A DNA stretch of 64,000 nt from Pegea sp. RAD2-039 (lineage: Eukaryota > Chordata > Thaliacea > Salpida > Salpidae). The position numbers were made by a program, and so were the translations under genes. This document shows, piece by piece, positions 36,016-47,327 of this stretch; the first letter of the stretch is position 1; every line of letters begins with the position of its first letter. The notes beneath the pieces are model-generated. The model did not search any database, was not told the origin of the DNA, and saw only the letters and a list, made by a program, of their open reading frames with translations. Where the stretch lies: the NCBI GenBank assembly GCA_034620365.1, contig JAQGEQ010000377.1:1-64000 (forward strand), given 5' to 3'.

Positions 36016-39000
36016 TTCAACTTTTGATTTTTCAAAACTTTTTACAAAAATATAACAATAAAATAAAAACAAATCGATCGCTCAATGACAATGGATAATA
36101 GGCAAGCTTATTTTTATCGCAAAATATTTTAGAATCATCCAGTTAAACATTTTTTAAACTTTATATTTAAATTTAAAAGGTTCAATTTTATTTCTCCTTA
36201 ATTTCTTTTGCTTTCTTCATCACTAAAACACCTTGAAATGCTCATTAGTATGGCGGAAAGAATTTCGTAAAACGCTATTTTTTCACTTTCTTTTCTTAAA
36301 GCTAATTCCTCATCAACCATTCTTTTAGTGTGGCAATAACTACAAACTTTTTATATCTATGAACATAACACATATATATGTGATATTCTGTTTTTTAACT
36401 TTAACTTTTTTACCTAAAGAATATACTTTTATTTAAAAAACTCATAAAATAATTTTAGTAGAAGGATTTTATACTTCTGTTGATGAGAAGAGAGCTTTTC
36501 GATTTAGATTTATTTTTCAAATATAAACATTTTGGTTATTAATTTTCTAACCATATAATCGAGAAATTAATGCTCTTTGGTTCCACTATGTTGACTGTTG
36601 TTGCTATGGGTTATAGGCCGGTTTTGAATGTTTAATATTTTACATAGTGCAGGTTTACATGAAATAAAGTCCAATTGAAGATTTCTTAATTTTTTTAAAT
36701 ACTTTCTTTGTGATTTACCTTAAAAAATGTTTCTTTCAAGTAATCATTGAAATTTTAGATGGCTCGACAGATGATTTTTCTTGATGAATTTTATTTGTTT
36801 AGTAATGTTTTTTAGTATGAAATTATGACATATTACATCATATTTATTCTTCTTTAAAAAATGAATATTTGATTTATTATTTGCTAAACTCTTCTGAATA
36901 TATATCAGAAATTTTTTATGTTTTTTTGTTAATGTTGGTTTTTTGTATCAATTTTTAGATTTAAGTATTAATATTGTTTTTATATATTTATTAGTTAGTG
37001 TACTTAATCATTAATTTTCATTTTTTTTCAACTATAGAAAACTGCTTTACAATTCAATAAATACTTTTAAAGATAACTTCTTAATATTTGAATAAAATTA
37101 ATCATCACAAGATGATTAGTTCTTTATTCAAATAATCTTTTAATGTTTAGCTTTTGCTTTATAGTTTTTAAATCTAGTTAAACTTTTTTCTTGATTTTCA
37201 TTTACTATTTTCTTATAAAACATCATTTTGTATAATTTTGTAATTCTTATATAATAATTTGAATGGTTTAACTTAGATTATTAAACAACACTTTCATATT
37301 TTTTATTAGAATTTATTTTTTAAATTAGTAAGTTTTCTTAAATATTGTGTAAACTTTAGTTTGTTTTATATATACAATCATGTCATCAATTTCGTAGTAA
37401 TTAAGTCTTTAATTGCTTCAACTAATTGTATTCTCTATCAATAAATAAAAAAGTATTTGTTTTACTTCAATTTTAACTAAATTTCTTATAAGAATTTTCT
37501 CTATTTATCTTTATCTAAATTATAATAATCCATTTTTATAAAACACCCCTTTATAGAACTTTTGTTTTTTATAATTGCTCTGTTAAATCTATAAACATAA
37601 ATTTTATATTCATTATATTCTATAATAATATTAATGTATATTCTACATTTGTTAACAATTTTGTTAAAATTATTTTTTTTAAAACCTTTCACTAGTTGTT
37701 TTGTTTTTCAAAAAGTTTTAAAAAGGAATTTTAAAAGTATGATTCTAATTGATAATATTTTGTATAACCGTAGCAAAATGTATGGCGTAGTTCATAAACT
37801 TTTTAATTGGATCAAAATGTTATTCAGATCAAATAACAAATTTGTTTTCGATTCAATTATGCCACCTAAAGATGATAAAAGGTTAGTAGAATTTTGTGTC
37901 TTCACCTAACATTGCGTTCGAAATAAATTTAATTATATTTACTTACTATTCAAAATAAGAATAATTTAAAACATATACTTATGTTTCGTCTAGAACGATT
38001 CGTCTAAAAATTTAAGTCTTGCTAGCTTTAACTTTACTTTATTATATTTTTATCTGTTTTAGAGTGATTTCAGAGTTAAACAATTAGTTAGGAGTAATTT
38101 AGTTTTATTGTTGTCTCTATCTGTTGTTTTAACAACTGAAGAAAGGATTTTTAATATTAATTATTTACTTTTTTTGTATTTTTATCTTATTTAGTTGTTT
38201 CTTCTACTTCCTTATTTGTGATTTTGATACTAAAATAAATTATATATTTTATTTTTTAGGGATGATTTTTATGAAGTGGATAATTGTACAACTCTTCGGC
38301 AACTCAATCTAAATGACTTTTATGAAACTTCTCAGATTTGCAGATTTGTTATTATCAAAGTGAAATTGGAAGGTTTGGAAAGAAGTTTCAATTGTAACAA
38401 GGAAGTATTAGCTGCTGCTTCACCTTATTTTAAAGCTTTGCTTAGTGGTAAGTTAGATTCATCATTCAACTTCAGTTGTAAAATTACTGAATGTATGAAC
38501 AAAAAACTATTTGAATTTATTAAGGTGGATTTATAGAAACACATTCTGGAGAAGCTACAATAAATGGACTAGACCCAAATGTATTTTCTGATCTTCTAGA
38601 TTTTATTTACACAAAAGAAATACTTATAAATGAAGAAAATGTTGAGAAACTGATGATTGCAAATTCCATGTTTCAAATAAATGATTTAGAGAAGATATGT
38701 AGCAAGTAAGCTATTTTTATGAGTCAGTTTCTTTCAATAATTTTTGCAACTTTGTCAATTACAGCTTTTTGGAAAGTCAAATAGAGATTTCCAACTGCTT
38801 CGAATTGGCAACGTTTACTGAGAATTATGGATATATGAAGCTTTCAACTAAATTTGAAAAATTTATTGGCAAAAACTTTATTGAAGTAGGAAAATGAAGA
38901 AATTTTATTTTCTTGTCTAATACTTTTTAAGTAGAAAGAAATTGTCTTCTTTATCCAACTCCAATATTTAGAAAAATAATTCCTTGCTTGGTTATTTCTA

Positions 39001-41460
39001 TTGATTTCGTATTTTTCATATTTAATAAGAAAGAGTTTTGGATTGATCTCATGATATTTACCAGATTTCACAAACTGAAGAATTCAAATTACAACCAGAC
39101 TCTGTAATTTGTAAAATAATTTCAAAAGATGAGCTTCATGTGATTTGTGAATCCCAAGTATTTAATGCTCTTTTAGATTGGATCAAATATGATTTAACTT
39201 CAAGAAAACATTGCTTAAATAAGTTAATTAAGAATGTAAGTATCTAGAAAATATAAAGTTGTAGACTTGTGAGTATAAAATAATGATTTCTCTAGGTACG
39301 ATGCCATTTAATAAAACCAAATTTTATTTCCATGAAATTAGAAAATTGTGAGATAATTAAAGATACTTGTTATGAATATCTCAGCAAGGTCCTTGATGAC
39401 CTCAAATCTTACATCCCAATTGAAAGTAAGCCAAGACAACTTGATATTCGGAAGGTAAGATTATTTAATTAATTATTTTTCACTTCAACAACTGACATAT
39501 GACATCATAGATGATCTACGTTATTGATGGTTACGGTAGATCCATCAATAACAATGACAATTCTTTAGAAGGTGCAATTTTCAATTTGTCTGAAACGGAT
39601 ATTTTGTTTAAAATTCCGAAGATTCTTCCATTTGGTTTAACAAGTGTTGTTCTCAACGGTTTTATTTATATGTTAAAGAGGAATGATGATTTGGAAAGGT
39701 TAGAAGCAGGAAGCAAATGATGACATCATCATTGCAAACTAAATAGTTGGAAAGTAAATATGACGTCGTCACATTTCTAGATACGACCCAATATCAAATG
39801 AGTGGAAGAAGTGCAAAAGTTTACACGAGAACATTTATTTCAATAAACAATATTTATCAATTGAGAGAATGGAAGCCATAGACAATGAAATATATCTTGT
39901 TCAAGCTTTTCGTTCTGGAAACAGAATAATGAAGTGAGTGATGAAATGAGATTTCAACCAAAATTTCATTTTCCAAAACACTATAATGTTATTATTTTTA
40001 TTATGTAATTTCCAGATACGATGTGATCACGGATGAATGGACTGAAAGAGCTTCTTTAAATAAAGATCGTTCATTTTTCGGTTGTGCAGTTTTCAACCGG
40101 ATGTTGTATGTTATTGGTGGTGAAAAATTCGGTGATTCATTTGCCTGTGTGGAGAAATATGATCCACTAAGCAACACATGGACTTTTTCAAAATCAATGT
40201 TGACATCTCGATGGGCACCAGGTACTTGTTGATGACGTCACGTTGATGTTTTGATCTTATGATGATAACCAATTCTAAAATCTGTAAAGCTGTAGTCACG
40301 CTTGGCAACTATATATACGCCATTGGTGGCTGTAATGAGGGAGAGTTAATGACTGTTGAAAGATACGATGTCTTTAATGATAGTTGGGACTTCGTAGCAA
40401 GTATGAAATATGCAAGAAGATATCCAAAAGCTGTTGTCTTTAATAAGAAGATTTATGTTTTTGGTAAAACTTTTCTTATGTTTGGAATTTAAATATTTTT
40501 TAGTCACAATTTCTATGATATTTGCAATAATTTGCATAATTGTGATGAGCTTGTTGATTGTTTCAGGAGGTTTTTCTGGAGATGATTATGTAGAAATTGT
40601 CGAATGTTACAATGAAGTAACAAACGAATGGAAAGAAGTTGCAAGTACGAATGAAAGGATTTATCAAGTCATAGTCAGTTACCAACCATGTCTTCCTGAC
40701 ATATGTGTAAATTTCCCATTTTAATAAATGAATTTTACTAGTAGAGTGCTGCGAAGCTTATTTTTAGTAAAAAGTTGCTTTTGAGGTCGTGTTTGTTTTC
40801 AAAAATATTTAGAATAATATCAATGTGTTCTTTCATGAATGTTTTATATTTTTTAACTGTTTGATACTTTACAGAGTTTTATTGTAATCATCTAATCAGA
40901 TCTTTTTTGCTTCTAGTTTATTAGAAAAGAAAGTTAATTAAGTTTATTATAAGTTTTTTTCTTATACCAAAAATTTCTCTATACCAAAAAATTTCCTAAA
41001 CATCTAAGATTTGCACTAAAAGAGTAACCGTAAAGAATGAAGATCACTTTTACAAAACTTTGTCTTTCTGGTATCTTTGACCACCTGACGTAGTTTTGCC
41101 ATAATATCCACTCACACTTACTTCAGCGTCAAATATTACTATCTTAATATCAATCAAGTCAACAATATAGTTGATATCTAAATCTATAAATTAAAAGTTA
41201 TTTTGGTTTGCCTGGGATAAAAAATCTTGAGTTTGATGTTTTCAAACAAATTTTATAAGAGTCTTATAAATTACGAAAAGTTACTATTTTTGAAAGTTTC
41301 TATCTAAGGTATTTAAAAATTAAAATACTTTTTTCCTTTTAATTGAAAAAAAAATCGTTTGATTCAGTTACAAATATCTTTTTTATTCGATAAAGAATTT
41401 TCCCAGTTATACATTACTAAGATAGGTTTCGCTTAAGAAGTTGTTTTTACAAAACTAAGA
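36016..41460. repeat. Right arm of large palindrome (K3 side)
   Basis: Inverse counterpart of 25,440-30,728, carrying K3. Bases 36,016-37,738 are the AT-rich 5' flank without a gene. Confidence 0.9.
37739..40724 (+). CDS. BTB-BACK-kelch protein K3 (KLHL family), 11 exons, 613 aa
   Basis: Exons: 37,739-37,881; 38,260-38,447; 38,525-38,705; 38,765-38,885; 39,065-39,235; 39,296-39,454; 39,511-39,698; 39,781-39,933; 40,016-40,221; 40,290-40,463; 40,567-40,724. They sum to 1,842 nt, all phases agree and there is no internal stop. The BTB domain spans about residues 60-165 (LAAASPYFKALLSGGFIETH), the BACK domain about 170-285 (FLESQIEISNCFELATF) and the kelch blades about 320-613 (LYVIGGEK, IYAIGGCN, IYVFGGGFSG). 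The C-terminus PDICVNFPF is shared with K1 and K2. It is closest to K2, with which it forms the arms of a palindrome. A CUL3-adaptor role is inferred from the family. The stop overlaps AATAAA. Confidence 0.87.
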
Positions 41461-41509
41461 GAAAGTTCATACAAAGAAAGAAAATACTTAAAATACTTTA
41501 TTATCTTAT

Positions 41510-41935
41510 ACAACTTGATTGCATTCCCAAAATTTCACATTTGGTTTTATCACTGAAACTTGGTTGAAACCGTTTTTTCTGATTCTTTTCCGGCTGACAG
41601 TAATCTTTATTGTGTTTTGTGTTGTGACAGTCCCTATGAGAGTGGCGGTGGTGTTTGCATAATTAAGCAACATCGCTTGCATCCATGATCTTTAGAATTC
41701 AGATCTATGACATTTCCCATGATTCTTGATTATCGCTTTTGGATGTCATTACTCAAAATCCAAATTTTCTCGTTTTTAGTTTACTTACACCGGTTTAAAT
41801 TCTCCCGTTTTATATGTACCCACTAAAATTGATAATGAGGTTATTGTTAAGGCCTTTTTGAAGTTTCTACAGAGTGTTGTGTGTCTTGAGTTATATATTT
41901 TAGGAGATTTTAATTTGTAGTAATAATAAGTAGTA
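41510..41935 (+). mobile_element. LINE endonuclease fragment, copy C
   Basis: Carries the region TFGFITETWLKP, then the CDS..ESGGGVCI region, up to the LYILGDFN motif, where it stops abruptly. The nuclear-receptor relic starts within a few bases of that break. Confidence 0.8.
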
Positions 41936-41943
41936 TGATAAGA

Positions 41944-42104
41944 AAGTGCGATGCATGTAGAGCATTTTTCTACAAATGGTGGAAAGAAAAACGTACGATT
42001 GTGAAAGATCAGGGGTATGTCCAGTTAATAAAACCAATAGATGCTGAAGTTTCAAATGCTGCAGGTTAAATAAATGCCTTCGTGAAGGAATGATTCGCGA
42101 GGGT
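41944..42104 (+). pseudogene. Nuclear receptor DNA-binding domain relic 1
   Basis: The frame from 41,944 reads KCDACRAFFYKWWKEK, the P-box end of the first zinc finger (usual pattern C-x-x-C-[KR]-[AG]-F-F). One base later the frame shifts to YDCERSGVCPVNKTNRC, then a TGA, then SFKCCRLNKCLREGMIREG, the second finger with the typical C-R-L-x-K-C-L-x-x-G-M ending. Both finger halves and all second-finger cysteines are thus readable across one frameshift and one stop. The first half of finger one is absent, and an acceptor-like GATAAG precedes it, consistent with a single exon. It is a dead copy by sequence. The ligand-binding domain is not seen. Confidence 0.8.
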
Positions 42105-42189
42105 TAGCAGAAATAAAATTATTATCCGATAAATGTTTTTGCATGTATTAAGCTTTCGAAAGGATGAAAAGTTAAAGCTGCACTAAATC

Positions 42190-42978
42190 AAGATCGATTT
42201 CAAAACCTACCAAGTGTGGAGGTCCTTGCACTGGATCAACAATTCAAACAAACATTTTTCTCGGGTGGTTGCTGTCCAATTGACTGTGTGTGGGGACAAT
42301 GGAGCAGTTACGATCAGTGCTTACTTACATTTGGATCTGGATCACAAAGCAGACAAAGAAATATTACGAGAGAAGCTAGCTGTGGTGCAGCCGCTTGTGT
42401 TGGTCCAAATACACAAGCAACAACCTGCAACACACAGTGCTGTTCTGTTGATTGTCAATAGAGTGAGTGGGGAGTTTTTGAACCATTTTCAGTGTCTTGT
42501 GGTAAAGGAAAGAAATCTCGTTCAAGAACTGTTCAGATTGCTACAAGTTGTGTAGGTGAATTATGTCAAGGGTCATCTACAAGTGTCTTATCTTGTAATA
42601 CTCAATGTTGTGCTGTTGACTGTAAATGGACATATTGGAGTAAATTTAGAGTCATTAAAAGATTATTGGAATGGGATTACACTCTAGACAGAGGCGAATC
42701 GCTACGATTGCAAGTTGTCAGAACAAATCATGCCAAGGAGCAAACAACAACACCAGATCCTGTAACAGTGAATGTTGTAAGGTTGATTATTATTGGACAG
42801 ACTGAACTGCATGGCAAGGGTAGTTTATTTTATATTTGAATTAGCAACTATAAACATTAATCTCAAAATAAAAAGATTTTATACAACTTGTGGCACTGGC
42901 AAGCAAAAACATTTTCGTAAAATCAAAAATGAGGCAAGTTGTGGTGGTAATGCATGTGAGGGGGAATGTGTTCGATAG
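42190..42978 (+). pseudogene. TSP1-repeat pseudogene 2
   Basis: The first unit is intact (GCCPIDCVWGQWSSYDQC, then GSGSQSRQRNITREASCG, CNTQCC). The next would read CQWSEWG but has TAG in place of the first W codon (42,459-42,461), then continues FSVSCGKGKKSRSRTVQIA to CNTQCCAVDC. A third unit follows after a frameshift (HSRQRRIATIASCQ, CNSECC), again with a W-to-stop change (WTD-stop-TAW). A donor GTAGTT after that and a partial fourth unit (TCGTGKQKHFRKIKNEASCG) suggest an intron of about 60 nt. It ends in CVR-stop, fused to kelch 3'-flank-like sequence at about 42,978. Confidence 0.8.
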
Positions 42979-43525
42979 TTGTTTGGTAATTTACAAAATA
43001 TAAAAAAGTTTGTTTGAATTTAGAGATTTATTTTCATCATTGAATCACCTTTCCTGCACTGTTTTGATAATTGAAAAAAACAATTTAATTCAAAGTTTTG
43101 TATTAATTAAAATTGTTTAGTTTCTTTAGAGAAACATCAAATATTATATCATCTATTATTTTTATCAAATTAATTGTTTATTTCGTTTAAAAGAACTAAT
43201 AGAAATACAGCTCTGAGAAATAGTCCAGTTGCATCCATACTAACACATACACGGGCTGCAGAATCCGATTACTGTCAGTAACACCAACAGTGCCATCTTG
43301 GTGTTTTAGAAATTTACTGCTTAACAATCAGTTCAATTTTTTTAGCGTTGTACTGAACATGAAAAATAAGGTATCAGTTTGATTTACCAAAGATAAATTC
43401 AAGTTACATGTTTGGGATGGACTTTTTTGTTGCTTCTCTGTTTGGATTTGTCTTTTCGAAAGCATAATATATTCAAAAATATTTATAGGTTAATAATTTT
43501 TTTTCTGCAAACTTTTTAGAATTAT
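42979..43525. other. Kelch 3'-flank-like sequence, then AT-rich spacer
   Basis: 42,980-43,050 (TTTGGTAATTTACAAAATAT...) matches the K1 3' flank at about 15,710-15,770. The rest shows no gene. Confidence 0.5.
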
Positions 43526-43664
43526 ACCTTCACGAAGGCATTTTTTAATCTGCAGCATTTGAAACTTGAGCGTCTATTGGACTTATTTAACCCCTAATCT
43601 TTCACAAACGTTTCTTTTTCTTTCCACTATTTCTAGAAAAATGCTCTACATGCATCGCACTTTC
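43525..43664 (-). pseudogene. Nuclear receptor DNA-binding domain relic 2 (inverted copy)
   Basis: Inverse copy of 41,944-42,104. It reads KCDACRAFF and then stops. Remnants of WKEK and the second finger follow (SSFKCCRLK.CLREG across a shift). It is more decayed than relic 1, showing that the domain was already in place before or during the inverted duplication. Confidence 0.75.
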
Positions 43665-43679
43665 TTATCCTACTACTTA

Positions 43680-44090
43680 TTATTACTATAGATTAAAATC
43701 CCTTAAAATATATAACTTAAGACAAACAACAGTCTTTAGAAACTTCAGAAAGGCTTTAACAGTAACCTCATCTTTTATTTTAGAGGGTATATGTAAAACA
43801 GGAGAAATTAATCCGTGGTAAGTAAACTTAAAACGAGAAAATTTGGAATTTGAGTAATGACATTCAAAAGCGATAATCTAAAATCAAAGGAAATGTCACA
43901 GATCTGATTTCTAATGACCTTAGATGCAGGCAAGGTTGTGTAAATTACGCAAACACCACCGCCTCTATCATACATTTTATCGAAACGCAAAATACAAAAA
44001 GGAATACCATCAACCAGAAAAGAATCAGGAAAACGATTTCAACCAAGTTTCACTTATAAAACCAAATGTGAAATCGTGGGAATGCATTCA
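43680..44090 (-). mobile_element. LINE endonuclease fragment, copy D
   Basis: Inverse counterpart of copy C (RFDKMYDRGGGVCVIY, PNFLVLSLL). It is broken at the same LINE position next to the receptor relic. Confidence 0.8.
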
Positions 44091-44882
44091 AGTTGTATAA
44101 AATAATAGAGTCTTAGACTTTTCTCTTATTCTTTAACAACAACTTTTTAAGCGAAACCTATCTTAGTAATGTTTATCTGGGAAAATTCTGTATCGAATAA
44201 AAAAGATATTTGTAACTGAATCAAAAGATTTCTTTTCAATTAAAAGGAAAAAAGTATTTTAATTTTTAAATACCTTAGATAGAAACTTTCAAAAATAGTA
44301 ACTAATTAAAATTTATAAGAATTTTACAAAATTTGTTTGAAAACATCAAATTCAAGATTCTTTATCCCAGGCAAAAAAGAAACTTTTAAATTATAAATGT
44401 AAATATAAACTATATTGTTGATTTGTTAGAAACTAAAATAGTAAAATTTGACCCTGAAGTAAATGCAAGTGAAGATTTTTTCAAAACTACGTCAGGTGGT
44501 CAAAAACACAATAAAGACTAAGTTCTGTAAAACTGATCTTCATTGTTTACATTTACTCCTTTATTTTAAATCTTAGATGGTTAATAAACGTTTCGTTTGA
44601 ACATATTTTGTTTACTTTTATGCAAAAAACTATAGTAAACTTAATTAACTTTCATTCCTCACTAACTAGAAACAAAAATGATATGATTTGATGATTAAAA
44701 TAAGACTTCAAATTCTAACAAACTTATTTAATATTTTGGAATATCAAACAACAAAAAGACATGAAAATAGTCATATATGAGCAATTTGATAATTTTCTGA
44801 ATAATTTTGAAGAGAATACGACCTAAAATACAAAATTTACTGAAATTAAGTTTCATAGCAATATACTAGTAAAATGTATTTA

Positions 44883-45225
44883 TTACAATGGAAAATCTAC
44901 ACATTTGTCAATTACACATGGTTGATAGCTGACTATGACTTCATCAATCCATTCATTAATTTTTCCAAGTTTTTCCCATTTCTTTGTTACTTCAATGTAA
45001 CACTCGATAGCTTCAACACCTAAATCATCTCCAGATATACCTCCTGAAACAATCAAAAAGCTCATCAGAAATTTGCAACTATTGTAAAAATCAATAAATT
45101 TTGGTTAAAGTATTATTATTATATAAAATATTAAAAGAAATTCTGATTGGAAAGTTTTTAAATTCGAAACAGAAGAAAAGTTTCACCAAAAACATAAATC
45201 TACTTATTAAAGAAAACAGCTTGCC
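44883..45225 (-). pseudogene. Kelch gene fragment K4 (last two exons)
   Basis: The last exon (45,043-44,883) is open: GGISGDDLGVEAIECYIEVT to CVDFPL, then a stop. The preceding exon survives only as its 3' end (about 45,222-45,190: AVFFNK-stop-IYVFG). Upstream of that the homology to K3 ends. It is a truncated inverse copy of the K3 3' end and forms the right arm of the second palindrome. Confidence 0.8.
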
Positions 45226-47327
45226 GCACAAATCATGTTGATGCACTTTCTGAGACTTTCTCTAAATGTGTGTATACTTATTTATATAAGTAAAATTAAA
45301 AGAGAAAAATTATTTTTTCTTCTGTCACTCGTATTTATTAAAAAATTTATTCAACATCTGTTTTTAAAAACACTAGTATACAGATTACATTGGTTAAAAA
45401 GTTTCATCGGGTATTTTTACAGTGAGAGTAACTTATAATGAGCTTCTGTAAGCTTTCTTATTCACAAGTTTTAGTAGTTGTAACTATTTAACTGTTTGTC
45501 ATTTTCAAAATTAAGAACCAAAAATACAGAAATATAATCAAGAAATTAAGAACCAAAAATAATGAACTTTAATCAAGAAAGTAAGAACTAAAATAACAAC
45601 AAAATAAAAACTAAATTAATAACTACAAAATGTTTTATATAATTAAATCGTAAAATGGATATTTTTAAATATGAAAAAATATTTTTGATAAAGTATTTAG
45701 CGAATAGAATACTTATAAAGAAGGTTTACCTTTCAAAAATTGCCATATTTCGAAAACGTTTGAAGTATTTGCTAAGCAGTATATCAATGTTCACTCTGAT
45801 CAGTTTCAAAAAATGAAATAAAAGGATTTCTTGAAAAAGTAAGTTGTTTTTACTAACTCTGAATGTTTATAATTATAACTTTTAAATGTGCATTCTTGTA
45901 GACAAAATTGTTAAACAACAACATATTATTTTTAGCTCTCAAAAAACATTTACCATCTACTGGAAAAGTTATTTTTAATTCTACTTTTATAAAATTAGTT
46001 ATGGTTTTTATAATATAAATAACACAATTTTACAAGAAATTACAACAATGGTTTTAGAAATTTATGTGTCTTTTTGAAATTTTTTATCACTGACAACCGG
46101 ATGTTTATTTCTCTCAGCACCACATTATTGGTGTTTTACGATACATTGATATATTTTACTATCACAAAATCTACCGATTTTAATCTTTATAACTATCAAC
46201 CGTCTACACATTTTTGAATCCGTTAAAGACGAAACAGCAATATAACCATACTCTGAGTTAAGTAATAAATACCCACCAGTTAGCTCAACTGCATTCAATT
46301 TTGTAACAAACAACTTTTTCATACTTAGTTGTTTGTGAAAGCTTCAATGCATTCAATTAACTTATCTGACTTCTAATGTCAAATATCTATACAAATTTTC
46401 TAAAGTCAAACAATTTTCTAAACAATTTAACTTTTTATGGTTAAATTTTGTTCAAAATTTATAATAATAGATCATACTTCTACATTTTATAAAGTTAATG
46501 ACTACAATACGGCAAAAATTTCTTCATAAATTTCTTCATAAATTTATCCGAAACAGAATAACACCATTACTCAATATTTAGCTTTCTACAGCTGAATTGG
46601 CCTTTACTTGACGCAAGAATGGTCGTTAACTCTTTCCTAATAATTTGCTAATAAAACTACAAAGAAAATCACTTGATGCAAAAGTGCTTCAACTCTACCA
46701 AAAAAACTGTTCATGCTCTCCTACATCATCAAACATCTATAGCATTAAAGTCTATATCTTCATTAGCTAAACTTCATTCTTAACAGGGTAATATCAGTCA
46801 TCTTAGAAAGTTATCATTAAATAGAGATATAGATTTAGTATAAATTAGTATAACATAAAAGATAATAAATGAATTTAGCTGACAAAACAACGCAACTTTA
46901 GTAGAAAATGACAGAGACTGCCAGCTGAAGGTGAACATAAGGGTGGTTTGTAAGACTACTGTTTAATTTTAGCATTCAATGGTAGTTTTCATTTTACCTG
47001 AAAAACAACTAAAACTTAAAGTTTGGTTAATAGTTAGAATCTGCTATAAATAAAATCAATGATATTAATGTATTTTTTATTACTATTCCATAAGACTCTG
47101 TTTCAAAATCATAATACAAGGGTTTTTTTAAGTTAACTATTTACCCGTGGATATCTAAATACATATTATTTAGTAGCAGAATTTGTTTTAAATTCAATAA
47201 TATAACCTTTGATCTATCTTTGCTCTTCAAAACAAAAAATTACTGAAAGTTTTTGTATTTATCAAAAAACAAAAAGATCTTACAGCTGGACCAATATCTT
47301 TTGTAGCATATTTATTTTCTAAATTAG
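45226..47327. other. AT-rich region, one unassigned antisense frame
   Basis: A minus-strand frame at 46,322-46,125 (65 aa; GGYLLLNSEYGYIAVSS, VIKIKIGRFCDSKIY) has protein-like composition but no recognised family. About 46,540-46,770 is an inverse, diverged copy of about 51,110-51,300. About 46,780-47,250 is a diverged direct copy of about 48,700-49,190. The N-terminal exons expected for the downstream deadenylase were not found here. Confidence 0.5.
46125..46322 (-). CDS. Unassigned open frame, 65 aa
   Basis: Starts ATG (MKKLFVTKLNAVELTGGY), ends TAA, and has mixed, non-repetitive composition with two cysteines (MCRRLIV, RFCDSKIYQC). It could be an exon of an unknown gene or chance in AT-rich DNA. 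No splice or homology support. Confidence 0.2.
   Translation of the reverse strand: MKKLFVTKLNAVELTGGYLLLNSEYGYIAVSSLTDSKMCRRLIVIKIKIGRFCDSKIYQCIVKHQ

Larger units (their letters stand above)
40430..42110. repeat. Left arm of second palindrome
   Basis: Reverse complement of about 43,530-45,225. It covers the last two exons of K3, its 3' flank, a LINE scrap and the nuclear-receptor relic. The spacer between the arms is about 42,110-43,530. Confidence 0.85.

Noticed and set aside
37501-37692. Minus-strand frame upstream of K3 and other K/N/I/F-rich frames (e.g. 45,235-45,438; 49,328-49,525; 61,755-62,042; 63,106-63,294)
   Set aside because: Composition follows the AT background, with no splice, homology or paralogue support.
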